From assembly GCF_932276165.1 (NCBI RefSeq), contig NC_063992.1, positions 7,884,001 through 7,948,000 on the forward strand: DNA of 64,000 nt. Reading direction: 5' to 3'. Positions 45,203 through 57,787 of this stretch are shown piece after piece. The notes below the pieces were generated by a model that did not search any database, had not been told where the DNA came from, and worked only from the letters and a program-made list of their open reading frames with translations. Positions within the stretch are counted from its first letter, which is position 1, and every line of letters starts with the position of its first letter. The DNA is from Plutella xylostella (Eukaryota > Arthropoda > Insecta > Lepidoptera > Plutellidae). A program made the translations under genes and the position numbers.

Positions 45203-47390
45203 ATGTATGTGGATCGATAAAAAACTAATATATATGTGTAAAAAAAGAGATGAACTTTATAAAATATGGAAAAAGGATCAAAGCGACGCAAAAAATAGAT
45301 TAATATATAATAATTACAGGAATAAAACCATAGCATACACTAATTTAATTAAAAATAATTTTACACGACAGGAAATAAGCAATAACTTTAAAAATACCAA
45401 ACAAATCTGGCAAATAATAAACAGATTATGTGGTAAAATTTCTTATTCAGTTGATGACATAATATGTAAGGCATTCCAAACGAATGTCACTAACTTAACT
45501 AATATGTTTGCTAAGGAATTCAGTAATAATGTTAAAAAAATCTGCCTAAACTGTAAAATACCACTGTTAGATAACAACAATCACACAAATATCACAGATA
45601 GATGCATAAAAATATACAATGCTACTAATGAGATCACGGAAAGAATAATTAAACACTTAAATACAAAAAAAAGTCCCGGCATAGATGGTATCAGAGTATG
45701 CGATATACAAAGCATATCTAATGAGCTGGTTCCCACTATTACTCACCTGATTAACCAGTGTATAGAAACATCTATATACCCGGACAAAATAAAAATCGGT
45801 ATCATAAGACCAATATTCAAAAACGGAATAAAAACCGACACTAATAATTATAGACCTATCACTATCTTGTCCAGTATAGATAAGATTATTGAAAAATACT
45901 TTGGTACACAAATAAATAACTATATTAGAAAAAACAATATAATAAATAATAACCAACACGGCTTTCAAAAAAATAAAAGTACAACTCAATTATTAGCAAA
46001 ATTTACTAACGAAGTTAACGAACACTTAAATAACAAAAAACATGTTTTAACCACTTTTATCGATTTTAGTAAGGCCTTCGATACCATAGAATACGAAACC
46101 TTATATAACAAATTAGAACAAAACGGTATACAGGGGCCATTTCTAAAATGGATAAAAAATTATCACTGCGGTCGCTTCACGACGGTAAAAATATCAGAGC
46201 AGCTCAGTAATATGATACCTACCACTGTAGGAACTGCGCAGGGATCCATATTAGCTCCATTAGAATATTTATTTTATGTCAATGACATGTGTAACATAAT
46301 TACCGAAGGCTCTGTCTACCAATTTGCGGACGATACATGCTTGGTCATCGCCCACAAAGACCTAAAAATAGCGGAGCGGTCCATGCAAAAAAACTATGAC
46401 CTATTATGCAAATGGGCTCACGACGCGGGGCTTGTTATCAATGCAAGCAAAACAAAGGTGGTACATATACGTTCATCGCACAACACCTATGACATACAAC
46501 CTAGTATCATAGCACACGAGCACCAATGCTTCCACACAAAAAATACTAATTGTAATTGCATTTCATTAGAGGTGGTCCCACAACATAAGTACCTAGGATT
46601 GATAATAGACCAGCGTTTTAACTGGGAGCCGCATGTAAACCACGTCTGTACCAAGCTCAGAGCACTGTTAGGTAAAATGGCTATTCTCAAATATAAAGTT
46701 CCATTTAACATATTGAGACTTATCTATATGGCGATGGCTGATTCAATAATAGGGTATGGTTTAAGTAGCTACGGAAAAACATACAAAACACACTTAGAAA
46801 AGATTTATAAGCTCCAAAAAAGTATATTAAAAGTAATTGTTCCTAATAAAATCATGTTAGAATATAAGGAAAACAATATTAACCTATTCCATTATTGTAA
46901 AGTCTTAGATATATACGACAAACTAAAATTACAAACGCTTATCGAGGAAGACTGTAATAAAACATTCCTGAAAAAAAAGGAACGTCCTACTAGACTACGT
47001 AAGCTAAGTTATATGCCCATGTATACATTGCCTAGATATAATAACACATATGGAACTAGGATATGGATGTATTTTTTGCCGGATATTGTCAACGAACTTC
47101 CTAACGACCTTCAGAATCTATATATAAATAGCAATATTCATAAGTATAAAAGTAAGATAAAAGATTTTCTTGTTAAAAATAAGACATCTAGGAACTGTAA
47201 TATATAAGTTAATTGTTAGATACTTAAGTAGGTAATGTAACTCTGTTTCGTTTAAATTAGTTAAGTAATTAGTAACTTTCTGCCAGTAACACTCGCTGCT
47301 ACAGATAAACCTAGTGGTTTCCGATAGTGGCTAGATAGAATTAAGTAAAAACATGTAATTGGGATAAATAAATGATTTAAAAAAAAAAAG
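45203..47390 (+). mobile_element. 5'-truncated LINE with intact RT frame
   Basis: The element starts within the linker between endonuclease and RT and ends in an A-rich tail (tttaaaaaaaaaaag) near 47390. Only the endonuclease and ORF1 are missing, the usual result of incomplete target-primed reverse transcription. The 5' edge is approximate. Confidence 0.8.
45207..47207 (+). CDS. LINE reverse transcriptase, 666 codons, uninterrupted
   Basis: The frame begins in the post-endonuclease linker (KKRDELYKIWKKDQ), where a full-length protein would continue N-terminally, so the ATG is probably not the native start. RT motifs are KKSPGIDGI, NNYRPITILSSIDK, FIDFSKAFDTIEY, GTAQGSILAPLEYLFYVND and the catalytic FADD at about residue 373, with KYLGLIIDQRFNW in the thumb. 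FADD in place of YADD is seen in several LINE lineages. The type is Jockey/CR1-like. The frame has no stop or frameshift over 2 kb, so insertion was recent or the copy is young. Without an endonuclease it should not be autonomous. Confidence 0.85.
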   Translation: MWIDKKLIYMCKKRDELYKIWKKDQSDAKNRLIYNNYRNKTIAYTNLIKNNFTRQEISNNFKNTKQIWQIINRLCGKISYSVDDIICKAFQTNVTNLTNMFAKEFSNNVKKICLNCKIPLLDNNNHTNITDRCIKIYNATNEITERIIKHLNTKKSPGIDGIRVCDIQSISNELVPTITHLINQCIETSIYPDKIKIGIIRPIFKNGIKTDTNNYRPITILSSIDKIIEKYFGTQINNYIRKNNIINNNQHGFQKNKSTTQLLAKFTNEVNEHLNNKKHVLTTFIDFSKAFDTIEYETLYNKLEQNGIQGPFLKWIKNYHCGRFTTVKISEQLSNMIPTTVGTAQGSILAPLEYLFYVNDMCNIITEGSVYQFADDTCLVIAHKDLKIAERSMQKNYDLLCKWAHDAGLVINASKTKVVHIRSSHNTYDIQPSIIAHEHQCFHTKNTNCNCISLEVVPQHKYLGLIIDQRFNWEPHVNHVCTKLRALLGKMAILKYKVPFNILRLIYMAMADSIIGYGLSSYGKTYKTHLEKIYKLQKSILKVIVPNKIMLEYKENNINLFHYCKVLDIYDKLKLQTLIEEDCNKTFLKKKERPTRLRKLSYMPMYTLPRYNNTYGTRIWMYFLPDIVNELPNDLQNLYINSNIHKYKSKIKDFLVKNKTSRNCNI

Positions 47391-47570
47391 AAAATCACCA
47401 AATTATTCCTAAATGAAAAAACTAACTTAATGACGCCTTCTGCAATATTTAAGTTCATTTAACGGTGCATCATAATATTACCAACTAAAGACATCAATAT
47501 TTTGTTTAAATTTCCTATTATAAATATGCTATTTAATAATTTAAAAATTGGGGCCATTTGATGTCTGAAT
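47389..47570 (+). repeat. Dispersed repeat, uninterrupted copy
   Basis: Related to 36210-36475 (shared ttctgcaatattt and tattaccaacta). It abuts the tail of the LINE upstream, so it lies in the LINE's target flank. Confidence 0.6.
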
Positions 47571-50500
47571 TTTGTAAGTGGAACTGTTTCTTTGCCCGTG
47601 ATTATACAATCACATTTACAATTATAACTAAGTTTCGTATAAATATTCACTGTATCTTTGGTTAATATCCACTACTGTACCGCAATGCGAGATCCGATTC
47701 GATAACAACCTTGATTCTTGATACCATCTGACGGCTTCCTTCTCGATCATGTTGAAAGTGGTTCTGTCTCTTTCCTTTTACGTGAAGTGGAAGAAGATGG
47801 ACTGATTGTGAAGAGGCGTTGTCAATTTCTCGCTAATAATACGTGTATTAACGCACAAGGGATGGGAAACAGCATTTTTCGAACTATTTTTTTTTAGAGA
47901 TTTTAATTTTTACTATGCCTTTGTCATTGTAAGTAACTTATATTGAATGTTTCTAGAGATTCATTCAGATCCTAACTATAAAACTTAGAATCCAATTTAT
48001 TTCTCATAATTAATTATGTTGGTATAACATATTAGAAATAAAAACCAGCCACCTAAAACAATATAAATTTATCTTTAAATTATATGTACCTACTTATATA
48101 TAATTTATATTCTGTTGCCCATCACTAGTAGTCTCGCCGATATTCTTTTATAAAAAAGTCTTGTTCTTGTTTATCCCGCACTTACTCATACCTTTTTTGG
48201 TCTCGGCAGTATCATTACGCGAAATCACTGATATGATCCTTGCCATGCTATTAATTCGTTTAAATGCTATGTATTTATAAGCGGTTTAATCAGAAACCAT
48301 GTTAATTGAACAGTTAAACGATTAACCCACTTTCCTTAAAGTCTTGATCAAAGTTGGCTAAGTACATAAATACATACATACCGTTACTTTTAAAATATAC
48401 TTAGTATATTTTTATGTTTTAGTTTTAATTTTATTTTAATTCTAATATCAGATAGCTATTGGGCCGTCTTCGTTACTAAGTACCTACTAGTTATATTTGT
48501 AAAATAATGTAGACATTTATTATGCTTTTAAAATATGTATTATAATTATGTATTCAAACCTTTCTGCACAATATCCCCGCCAATATCTCAATTGAAAATA
48601 TTTTATTATGAGAAGTAAATAAAATAACAAGAAGTCAAGAATAGCTAGAGGCTCTAAGCCCTTCCACATGTAGGATGCAATGATAAATTGTAGCAGGATT
48701 CTCTGCCCCGCAATAGCAGTTGAATATCGTCACTATTTTGCTTATGATAGGAGATAGAATCAGTTGATTATGATCTTTCTATGCAATTCAGCGGAGAACA
48801 ATATGTGATGTTGCGCTCGTAGTCTAGCCAGAGGCATCAGCATTATTAGTATGAAATATAAAGCGTTTAAGATTGACTGCGGAATATTGATGTTTTCATT
48901 GTAAATCAAAATGAAAAAAAAAAAATTATTGATCAATGCTAATTCTTACATCAGCAAAACTAGTCAGAATCTCATTACATTGTATCAAAGTAGCAGTTTA
49001 ATACCTGATTATTCCATAAGAAACTGCTCCAACTCTATATCAATAAAACAAGTAAGTACTTATGTTGTGGAACCTCAACCTTTCTACCTATGCTTACATT
49101 TCTTTACATCATAATTCGAATTTGTATTCATTGTCCCTTTAGCCGTCAGTACAAATATTATGATTCAATGTATGTAGGTATTAAACGTTTTTGTTGACAA
49201 CGAATACTTGTGTTTTCCTTAAAATTTTTACCAGTTTATAAAGTCGGTTAGTTCCCAATAACTTCTATACAACATGCTGCCATCTGAGTTGATATTTGTA
49301 TCCCAATTTATTAACTCTTTTAATCACAGTGTACAACTCTAAGGATATTCACGGACGTGCTCGCCCGACCATAGATAAGCAGATAGCATCTGAATGCTGT
49401 AGCTAATAACCTATTGTGCTGCGATAAGAATCGCGCAGCCGATCGAGATATAGGAGACGCGAGAGCGCAGCGAGTTTCCCATCCTTTCTGAGAGATTAGT
49501 GTAAGTTTTTGTTAACCGATCGAACAGTGAAAATGGCTCAAAATTTGTATGACGGGGAGATAGCTCAGCACATGTAACTACCGCTAGGTGGCAAGTTGGA
49601 GACTCTTCCGCGCCATCGCCATCACATATCACGTTTACTCACTGCTACTCGAACGGTGTAAGAACTCGCACTTCGCATGCAGGATTCTCGGTCTTAATAC
49701 GTATTATATTATTATCGTATCATGCGTAAATCAAGTTTTTACAATATCCCAAGGCGTCATAAATAAAATGTACATAATTAAAAGGTACACTTAACCTGGG
49801 AACCGCTCCCGACATTATCTTCCAAGCTTCCAACTCATCACATCGAACACGAGTTCCAACAATTAAATTCATAATACCCTACATACCTAGATCTAGTCTA
49901 GCCTGGAACTTGAAGTCTAGATCTCGCGCAAGTTGAACCCGGTATTGCTGAAGACGAGGGTGGGAGCGCGCACCGAATTAGCCAAAGTTTATGTAGAGAT
50001 ACGACTCTATGAGACGTGACTATGTGACTGCGGGCCACTCTAGCTTATACTGTATCCATTCTTATTTCGCACAAAAGGTAAATAATTTGTGTGTGTCTTT
50101 TTAATTAAAATACTATTAAACAAATAAACTACGGGCAAAATAAATGGTTTAATTACGAAATCAATATTTTTTTATTGTAAGTATTTAATTTGTCTAAAGA
50201 TTAACAAGTCTTTAGTTTACAAGTTTTAAAATTAATTCAAATAAAAAGACACTCAAAGACTGCTCAAAATCTACGACAAGTAAGAAAAAATAGATTATAC
50301 GAAAGACGAAGTCTCTGGACGCTGCTGCGCTAAACACGAGTCTATCTCGCTGTAGTAAACTTACCAATTGCAAAACGGCTCTCGTTCGTTCGCTTTTCGT
50401 TGGGATAGAGTAACCTTCCGGGAGTGAGGGATACGGATTGATACGTCGAAGGTATCTGCTGCGGAATTGATAATCTTTCCTGGTTTTAACCGACGACCGA

Positions 50501-50581
50501 AAAAGAGGTCTTAGCGTGTTATTTGTAAGTAGGATATATTTCTGCTTATTCTCATTTTAACATTGACAATATGAACTACAT
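47571..50581. other. No recognisable gene
   Basis: AT-rich, with a GC-richer patch at 49420-49640 that contains short frames but no recognised domain. Confidence 0.4.
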
Positions 50582-50686
50582 GTCCACCAACCCGCACTTG
50601 GCCAGCGTGGTGGACTAGGCCTAAACCCTTCTTTCATTGGAAGGAGACCCGTGCCCCAGCAGTGGGGACGTAATGGGTCGTGATGA
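50582..50686 (+). mobile_element. 5'-truncated copy of the 5S-headed SINE tail
   Basis: Matches the last ~105 bp of the minus-strand SINE at 9.4 kb, including cattggaaggagacccgtgc and cgtaatgggtcgtgatga. The word aatatgaac occurs just before (about 50570) and directly after, a probable target duplication. Confidence 0.8.
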
Positions 50687-51626
50687 ATATGAACAATTTA
50701 AAGGCGTACGCTTTAATTCTAGATTACATTGCTTAAAACGTGTAAGATTGAAATTCATTTTTTTTAATACGTACTTAAAATTGGTGCCTACAACAATGAT
50801 TAATCATCTTTTAATAAACCATTATATAAGAAGAAGCTTGCGATACATGAATATAATATGGATAACACGGATTTTCCCAAGACAACTTGTAAATGATGCA
50901 TATTGTAACGGAACATAGTCCGTCCGTAGCAGACTTATACATTATTACAATATTTATGTATAGATGGGCGAAATTTTTATTATAAGCAAAATAAGACTAT
51001 ACGCTGGTTGGAAAACACAACCATACCGAGATGTAGAAATGCCACACTAGTGCCATCTATTGGGTTAGACTCGATGACGCATTTCCTTATATGGTAATGT
51101 TCGGGGGGTGTTGTGTCGTTCGAATCGACAGATACCTAGAATAAGTACAAGTCTTATTGTTGACGCTTAGAGTTTAAAGAGATATCATACTAGATTCGGT
51201 TATATTATGTTTCAACCGTTTATACGGCTCTGTTAATTATTGTTTGATTATTGAAATGAATGACGCCATAGTGATAAGTTATTATTATGAGGATCAGATT
51301 TGCACAACACTAATTTACGCGACACTTTACGTACTACGCCTCCTTGACGCTCAACTGAGTATCTTTTAGTTCTAATTAATCGAATCAGGACTTGAAATTA
51401 GTAAATACTAGTTAAATAATAATAATATTAATTATCAATAATTATAGAACAATAGTCCATCGGTTTATTACCTTAAAAATATTTAATAGTTGTGTTATTG
51501 TCTAGCTCAGTGGCGCCACCTGTAGTCTAGGATCTTGGGGATGGAGTTGAATCGATAAAGTTCGATGGATGAACCGGAAAAGAAAGAAAAAAAAAAAGAA
51601 AAAGGGAGTCGATGGTCAGGAGAGGC

Positions 51627-51660
51627 TATAAATAGATTTCGGGAAGAAAACTCGCCCTTG
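51627..51660 (+). promoter_or_regulatory. TATA box in the left direct repeat
   Basis: ggctataaatag at 51625-51636 predicts a start near 51657. An identical copy lies at 62561 in the right repeat. In an LTR this would mark the U3/R border, about 750 bp from the LTR start. No strong initiator is seen. Confidence 0.45.
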
Positions 51661-51739
51661 GTCTTCCCGCGGGATTTCGTGTGATAACATCAAGCCTTTG
51701 CATTTTAGAGTTTTATTTAAAGGGAAAAGGGGATAGAGA

Positions 51740-52006
51740 ATGTATTTTTATAAGTGTGTGGATACGGTGGATTGCAGCTTCGACCAGCCGGCGGCGGCGC
51801 AACAAGGAACCTCAGCTAAGTGTCGATTGGATTTTATAATAACCACTATTTCGAGGTATCACAGCATATTATTATCTATATTCCACTCCATTCATAATAT
51901 CAAAATATCTATTTATTTTGTTCTGGTTTCAAAATTCGAATATTTCCATAACCTAAAAATCCACTTGTTCCCCATTATTAATTGTTCAGCATCTTGGCCA
52001 TTTTGA
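51740..52006 (+). CDS. Small open frame in the direct repeat (doubtful)
   Basis: 88 codons starting MYFYKCVDTVDCSFDQPAAA, about 80 bp after the predicted transcription start; an identical frame lies at 62674-62940. There is a Cys-containing, somewhat hydrophilic start and a Phe/Ile-rich end. I recognise no family. The frame could be a leader ORF or chance. Confidence 0.2.
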   Translation: MYFYKCVDTVDCSFDQPAAAQQGTSAKCRLDFIITTISRYHSILLSIFHSIHNIKISIYFVLVSKFEYFHNLKIHLFPIINCSASWPF

Positions 52007-53639
52007 AATTGAAGGCTGCTAGGGTACCTAGGTTTATTAGGAGAGACCCAAGGAAACCACCTTTTACTTCATCAATCAGCCTTAAAGATTCTATCACATA
52101 AAACAATCAATTTACAAGCATAAGTACATTCCACTATGGGAAAATTACCCCACTTGTTTCATCAAGCTATGTTTACCTGGAAGGAATAAACTTAGTTACT
52201 TATATCAATATAGTACAGATATTGAATAGTATGTTCTATTGAGATGATGGCTAATGAGTCAAGTATTTAAGTATGTTACTTTTACTCACAGCAATCTATC
52301 TACCTGAAATTGTTTCACCCAGCAGTCTTTGCATACCCAGTAAAGAACAGTAATTAGCATAATACAGACCATTAGGTGTACCTATGTTTCATTGTGGTGG
52401 TTCATAACCTATGTTCCAACATATTTGGTTTACAACCTTACTAGGCTTGCACAACAATCTGAATAAGTACCTAAGTAATAATAATGGATGATTCATCAGA
52501 TATATAACATAATTATGTGGAATCCTATTCAGTGATAAGTGCTTGCAATTTAAGTAAATCTATTAGGTAACATATTAGATCATTCTGAAATTGTTTAGGT
52601 TACAAGAAGATTCATATTCCTAGGTAGTCGGTACTTATTTACTTATCTCCTGAGATACACTATATAAACTTATTTCTACCAACTCCATCTAGTTCTCATG
52701 TAAGCATGTACTTATCTATTCAGTCTTGAAACCAGAATGAAGAATATGCTTCAGGTTATTCATATTAAGCTATGAATCTATTTAGCAAAATTATATTCTT
52801 ATTTGAATCAGCATTCCTATTTAGTACTTAAGTAATTTAAAATCTACAGCTAGCTCAACCTACTTTGATTCTCTAAGAGTGGTTATTATAAACATTACTT
52901 ATTACTTGTATTCTTAATATTTGAAATGATTTTAAACATTTTTCCACCGGGATGAAAATTGGCCGGACCATATTTTCATAAAATACTATGTTTCTACTTG
53001 AATAATTATTGTGTGTACTTGTGTGATTCACTAGTTTAATGATTCTCTATGGTTTTATTATGGCTTTAGCTACACTTGGTAAATTCAGGTATTTGAAGTA
53101 TTGTTTATCATAAAAGAAAAAACCATACTTAACAATTAGGCAGCAACAAAACCAACAAACATTTAAGTGTTGTATTGTTTGCAAAATAAATCTACTTTCA
53201 AAACATTAGTTCAGAACTAAGAAACCCAGATTCTTAATTTATACTTACTTACTAGGTACTTGATACTAGGAACATTGTGTAAAATGTGGGGTTGTATAAA
53301 ATGCATTTCATCTTCAAACCACTTAGATGCTAAGCAGTTAGGTTTAGACTGTGGGAGAGTAGGTTATTGAATTGAAAACATGCTATCCTTTTGTATCTCA
53401 TGTGTGGTGAATGTTATTGATGTATAGTTAGTGGATCTAGGCCTCTTACTCATTGATGTGATAGATATGATTTTGGTATTTACTTACCCACCTAAGTATG
53501 TAAAGTTTGCTTTATTGGAATTCAATATGTATTTACTTCAGTACCTCAATTACTAGTTATGTATCAGAAAACAGAATAGAATTCATGTAATTTAGTAAGT
53601 ATTCCTTTTATTCAATGGTTATATTGGCCATAACTTGTA

Positions 53640-54290
53640 CCTGACTGACTGTGACTAAGACAATTCTTATATATTCAGCAAGTTAATGATAATTTATAAT
53701 ACTTAAAAACCTGCATTATACCCTTTTATTAATATAAATAAAGATTGATTTTGCTTTGGAAAAGATGTTAAGAATATTAAACAAAATTAATAAATAATAG
53801 GGTCAATGAGTCAGTTGCCGACCTAGTTGAGCACCAACTTTACTTTTACTAAAGTGATCTACTTGTCTGATTAAATAAAATAAATACCTTCAATTAGATA
53901 CTTATACCCGTAGGGTCAATGTGTTGGATGGCGGCCATAGGAGCACTAACACTATTTTAAGTTAACTGAAATATTTGGAAAAGATAAAATAAATATTTCC
54001 ATAGTGAATATTCATGCAATTTTACTTTTGAAGGTTAAATGGATATCATTGGCTATATATTATTGACTGTGACCATGACAACTTTTACATATGAAGTGAT
54101 TAGTAATAATTTATTATACTTATTATCCTCCTTTAATTCTGCTAATATTAATAATTATTGATTTGGGTTTGGATAAGATGTTGATAATATTAAACAAAAT
54201 TTATAATTAGGGTCATTGAGGCGATTGGCGACCGTAAGAGTTTCAACTGTATTCTATTCTAAATAAAATTTACTAAGTTTGGAATAAGAT
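53640..54290. repeat. Diverged tandem duplication, ~240-bp units 410 bp apart
   Basis: The words gactgtgac, aataatttat/ataatttata, tttggaaaagatgtt / tttggataagatgtt, atattaaacaaaatt and agggtcaNtgag recur in the same order at 53640-53870 and 54045-54290. Confidence 0.7.
54226..54240 (+). other. Candidate primer-binding site
   Basis: TGGCGACCGTAAGAG matches 13 of 15 positions of a complement to the 3' end of an insect tRNA-Arg ending ...CACGGTCGCCA. If real, the left LTR would end just before it, making the LTR about 3.3 kb. The repeat partner beyond the window edge would have to confirm this. Chance cannot be excluded. Confidence 0.3.
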
Positions 54291-54702
54291 AGGAAAATAT
54301 TTTCATAGTACATGAGTTACTTACTACCGATAAATAAATTGAAATGACTTCTTATCAGCTTGGGTAAAGGAAAGCAGTTGCTGAATTGGATTCTTCTTAC
54401 AAACTGACCAATATACATACCATATACAGGAGGAGATGATGACAGTTAGTTATTAATAAGTAATGTTGAGCTTGACTGTGATGAAGTTAATTAGAGGCAG
54501 GGAAACCACCTCGAACAACTTGTAGGTACCATGGTAGACACAAGCCAGCATCGATAAAATATTAATTGTCACATAACTCTGAGATCTACAATATAGAGAT
54601 ACATTTGAGTGATTGCTCTTGACACAAGCTGAAATGGGAGATAGTAATTATATTCTAATTATGTCCATTATTGGAAGACATTGTACTGTGACGATACACA
54701 TG

Positions 54703-55152
54703 AGTAGACTCAGGAAATATCCGTGTCGAATAAATGTATAAGTAGACTCAGGGAATATCCGTGTCGAAAATACAAGAGTAGGCTCAGGAAATATCCGTGC
54801 CGAATAACTATTACACATTATGGATACATAAGATATCCGTGCCAAATAACTATTACACATTATTAAGTAGACTCAGGAAATATCCGTGTCGAATAAATGT
54901 ATAAGTAGACTCAGGGAATATCCGTGTCGAAAATACAAGAGTAGGCTCAGGAAATATCCGTGCCGAATAATTATTGCTTATTATGGTTACAGAAGTAGGC
55001 TCAGGAACTATCCGTGCCGAATAACTATTACACATTATTGATACATTAAGTAGACTCAGGAAGTGTCCGTGTCGAATAAATGCATAAGTAGACTCAGGAA
55101 ATATCCGTGTCGAATAAATACTTAAGTAGGCTCAGGAGATATCCGTGCTGAA
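54703..55152 (+). repeat. Array of 11 copies of a ~40-bp motif
   Basis: Core agtagactcaggaaatatcc followed by gtgtcgaataa. Ten full copies and one partial copy (54825) are spaced 33-55 bp apart. The core is nearly invariant while spacers vary. Two subtypes alternate (gactc...gtgtcg and ggctc...gtgccg). A ~160-bp higher-order block (54704-54810) is repeated at 54865-54970. Confidence 0.9.
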
Positions 55153-55967
55153 TTGTGAAGCTGAATAAAATATTATTAACATCATCTGGATCCCAATCAA
55201 TAGATCCTTTCCTAGGCTTTGACTGACTGACAAAAAAAACAGTTTGAATAGAGCCAGTGGGCTAGAGAAGGTAGATGGGTCTGGTGGACAGATCTGGTCG
55301 TCCTTCATAGGGTGTGCGAGGCGGGGCGCACCTTCTATTCAAATTAAAAAACCCTTTTTTTTATAGATAATTTTGTATATATTTAAATTACTTTTGTTTA
55401 ATTAAATCATGTATGTTTTAAGAAATAACTATTGCTTTAGCTTTGTTCTGTTGTCCTAACAAATAGATAAACTAGGGATTATGAACTAGGGTTCTAGGGA
55501 TTAGTGCTAGGGTAGGGATTCTCTCAACCTCCTAAAAGAACTTGAGTTACTTCGGAAATGTAGAGTCCTAACCGCTAGACTAGACGATCACGTATTGGCC
55601 AAACGAATAATGCAAAACACGTATACCGTTACAAGACTTCTCTTCAGTTCGTTTCAGTTTAGTTAGGGCGAAAAATACGTCTCAAATAGGTAGGTTAGAG
55701 TCCGAAGGGTCTCTACAGGGGGGGGATATTACAATTGATATGCCGTAGACCAGGATAGGGTGATCAGAATTATTAGAAACAGGATCGGGTTATTAGGAAC
55801 GTTTTTTTTTTTGTGTTTTGCATTATTCAAAAACTTAAAAGGCTATTAGCCTACAATTGTTGCCGTGAAACGGAAGGAGATTGAGAGAAAACGTTAATAG
55901 AAAATCATATGTGTAGGCGTACAATAAAATAGGCATTTAGAGAAAAAAAAAAAAAAAAAAAAAAAGT

Positions 55968-56135
55968 GTACACTTAGGTAATACATTTTGGTTGAACCAT
56001 TTAAAAGGTCAATAACTGGTAACTTTACCCTTTACAAAAAAAAAAAAACTTAGCATAATATTTGTATATTTGTATATTTGTATACATTTTGCTTGAAACA
56101 TTTGAAGTGCCGATATGTGGTACTTTTACCCTACT
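55968..56135. repeat. Diverged tandem pair, ~110-bp offset
   Basis: tacattttggttgaaccatt...ggtaactttaccc (about 55982-56030) is echoed by tacattttgcttgaaacatt...ggtacttttaccc (about 56083-56132). Confidence 0.6.
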
Positions 56136-57787
56136 GTATACAAATTTGTTGCATTCAAACTAAGTGTGCTTAAAATACGTGTAGGTTGCCTACAAATGCA
56201 TTAGTAAAACAATCAAATAGGTTATAGGTAGCGTCCTGTCATTATTATTTTGGTAAAGGCATGACATTGTGATTTAGAAGCTTTACACGGTTCATTTATA
56301 CCGATCTTACCATGGTGCACTTGAAACTGGTAGGTTTGGCGCATGGATGTTGCGTCATTTTCTGTAATTATTTCATTAAATTAATAAAGGAAAAGGGGTA
56401 CCTATAGTAAAATAAAGTAGGTACCTACTAAGTAAACGAGAATAAACTAGTAAGGTCAAAGACCGTTCGAAGTTAGCGTGGTAGGTTGTACAGATGTTTT
56501 GGTGAATGCAAACTTTAGTAAGTACCTAAGTACTTGTTTACCTATTTAATTTTTTCTACGACTACGATTGTCTAGGGAATAGATTTTTTGTTATTTATAC
56601 ATACATATACACATATTATAGGTAGATAGTAGACACATTTTAATAAGTGTCAGTTTCACAGCGGCGGATGAGATATATCTACTCATGGCAAATTTATTTT
56701 GATTGTGTGCATCCGATTTTAGGTTTAATTCCAAGTGTACTGTCTGTCACTGTTATTTTATACTTCTACTTACCTTTAAATAAAAGGTAAATAAGGATAC
56801 AACAGGAAGAAGTTAGCTAGCTGTATTTGATGTTCGAACCTGATTACCTGTAGATAGCAATGATTAATTGCAGTTCAAGAGTTTTAACACAGGTGGCGCT
56901 GGTATACATATTAAAATATTTTGCATTGTATAATTTTCTTACTCATTTATTTAGGTAGTCCGTTATGTGGGTTTAATTAAACCATAAAGGAAGAGTGTTG
57001 TTATAGGTTTGGTGTATGTTTATATGCTGATATATTTATACTTTCAACGCTAGAGAAAGGGGTGTAATGAGAATTAGTTATGTATGACAAATAAATTTTG
57101 CCAGCATAGGAAAGATAGGATTAGTGTTGGGTCTTATGTCAAGGTGACTTTTACCCACGATAGAAGGGGATTGGTGTCATGAATTTGGTATGGATGTAGG
57201 TGAGTTCTAGATACCTGACGTGTAGGTACCTTACGGACAAAGGAAAGGGCTGTTATAAGTTTAGCGAATATTATTGTTATGAGTTTTGTGGATTTTAGTA
57301 ATAGTATATTCAGCTTTCGTGGGGTTAACTGAATATGTATATAGTTACCGCATTCGTGTCGACAAAATTAAAGACTGTTTTGTACAGGTTCAATGACCTT
57401 CATGTATGTACCTATTTAATTAGGCAATGATAGGTAATGTTACTTCTTATTATAATGTCAGTGACAAACAGCTGTCCAGCTCCAGTGATTGTCACTAAGG
57501 TGTTTGTCACCGTGGTTAAAAGATTATGTAGTGGGATCAGTTGTCGGTGGCTGTTTGCCGATGCCGGAGGCACTGTTCGTGTGTTGGGTACAGTGGATAT
57601 GTCACTCCTTTCGTTGTACCTACTTCAATGGCATGTATGTAGTAGGTATGCGTTTTGCTAATACGCAGGTATAGGTAATTAGGTATATAATTGGAACTAG
57701 GAGGGGAAATCGATACCTAGCATGTGGAGAAAGAGAGGTTATGATATTATGATCTTATGTTTCTACATGTATGTAAATACTTAGCTG

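Larger units (their letters stand above)
50904..53066 (+). mobile_element. Left LTR-like direct repeat (at least 2,163 bp)
   Basis: Matches 61838-64000 at a constant offset of 10,934 bp with no indel and no difference in any stretch I compared, including an A11 run. It starts TGTAACGG and contains a TATA box (51627). The right limit is set by the window edge of the partner copy, so the true repeat is probably longer; a tRNA-primer-like site at 54226 would put its end there. It could also be one arm of a tandem segmental duplication or an assembly duplication. Confidence 0.75.

Noticed and set aside
54648..55035. Minus-strand frames with repeated SARIFPEPT-like peptide
   Set aside because: Translation of the 40-bp motif array; frames break where unit lengths change, so selection on protein is unlikely.
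54703..55152. CRISPR-like array (repeats with variable spacers)
   Set aside because: Eukaryotic context, no cas genes, spacers are similar to each other and repeat boundaries are imprecise.
55514..55592. tRNA-like sequence on the minus strand (tctagtctagcggttagga resembles an A box; ggttgagagaatccc recalls a B box)
   Set aside because: The B box carries extra bases, and no acceptor or anticodon stem pairing could be made. At best a decayed tRNA-derived remnant.
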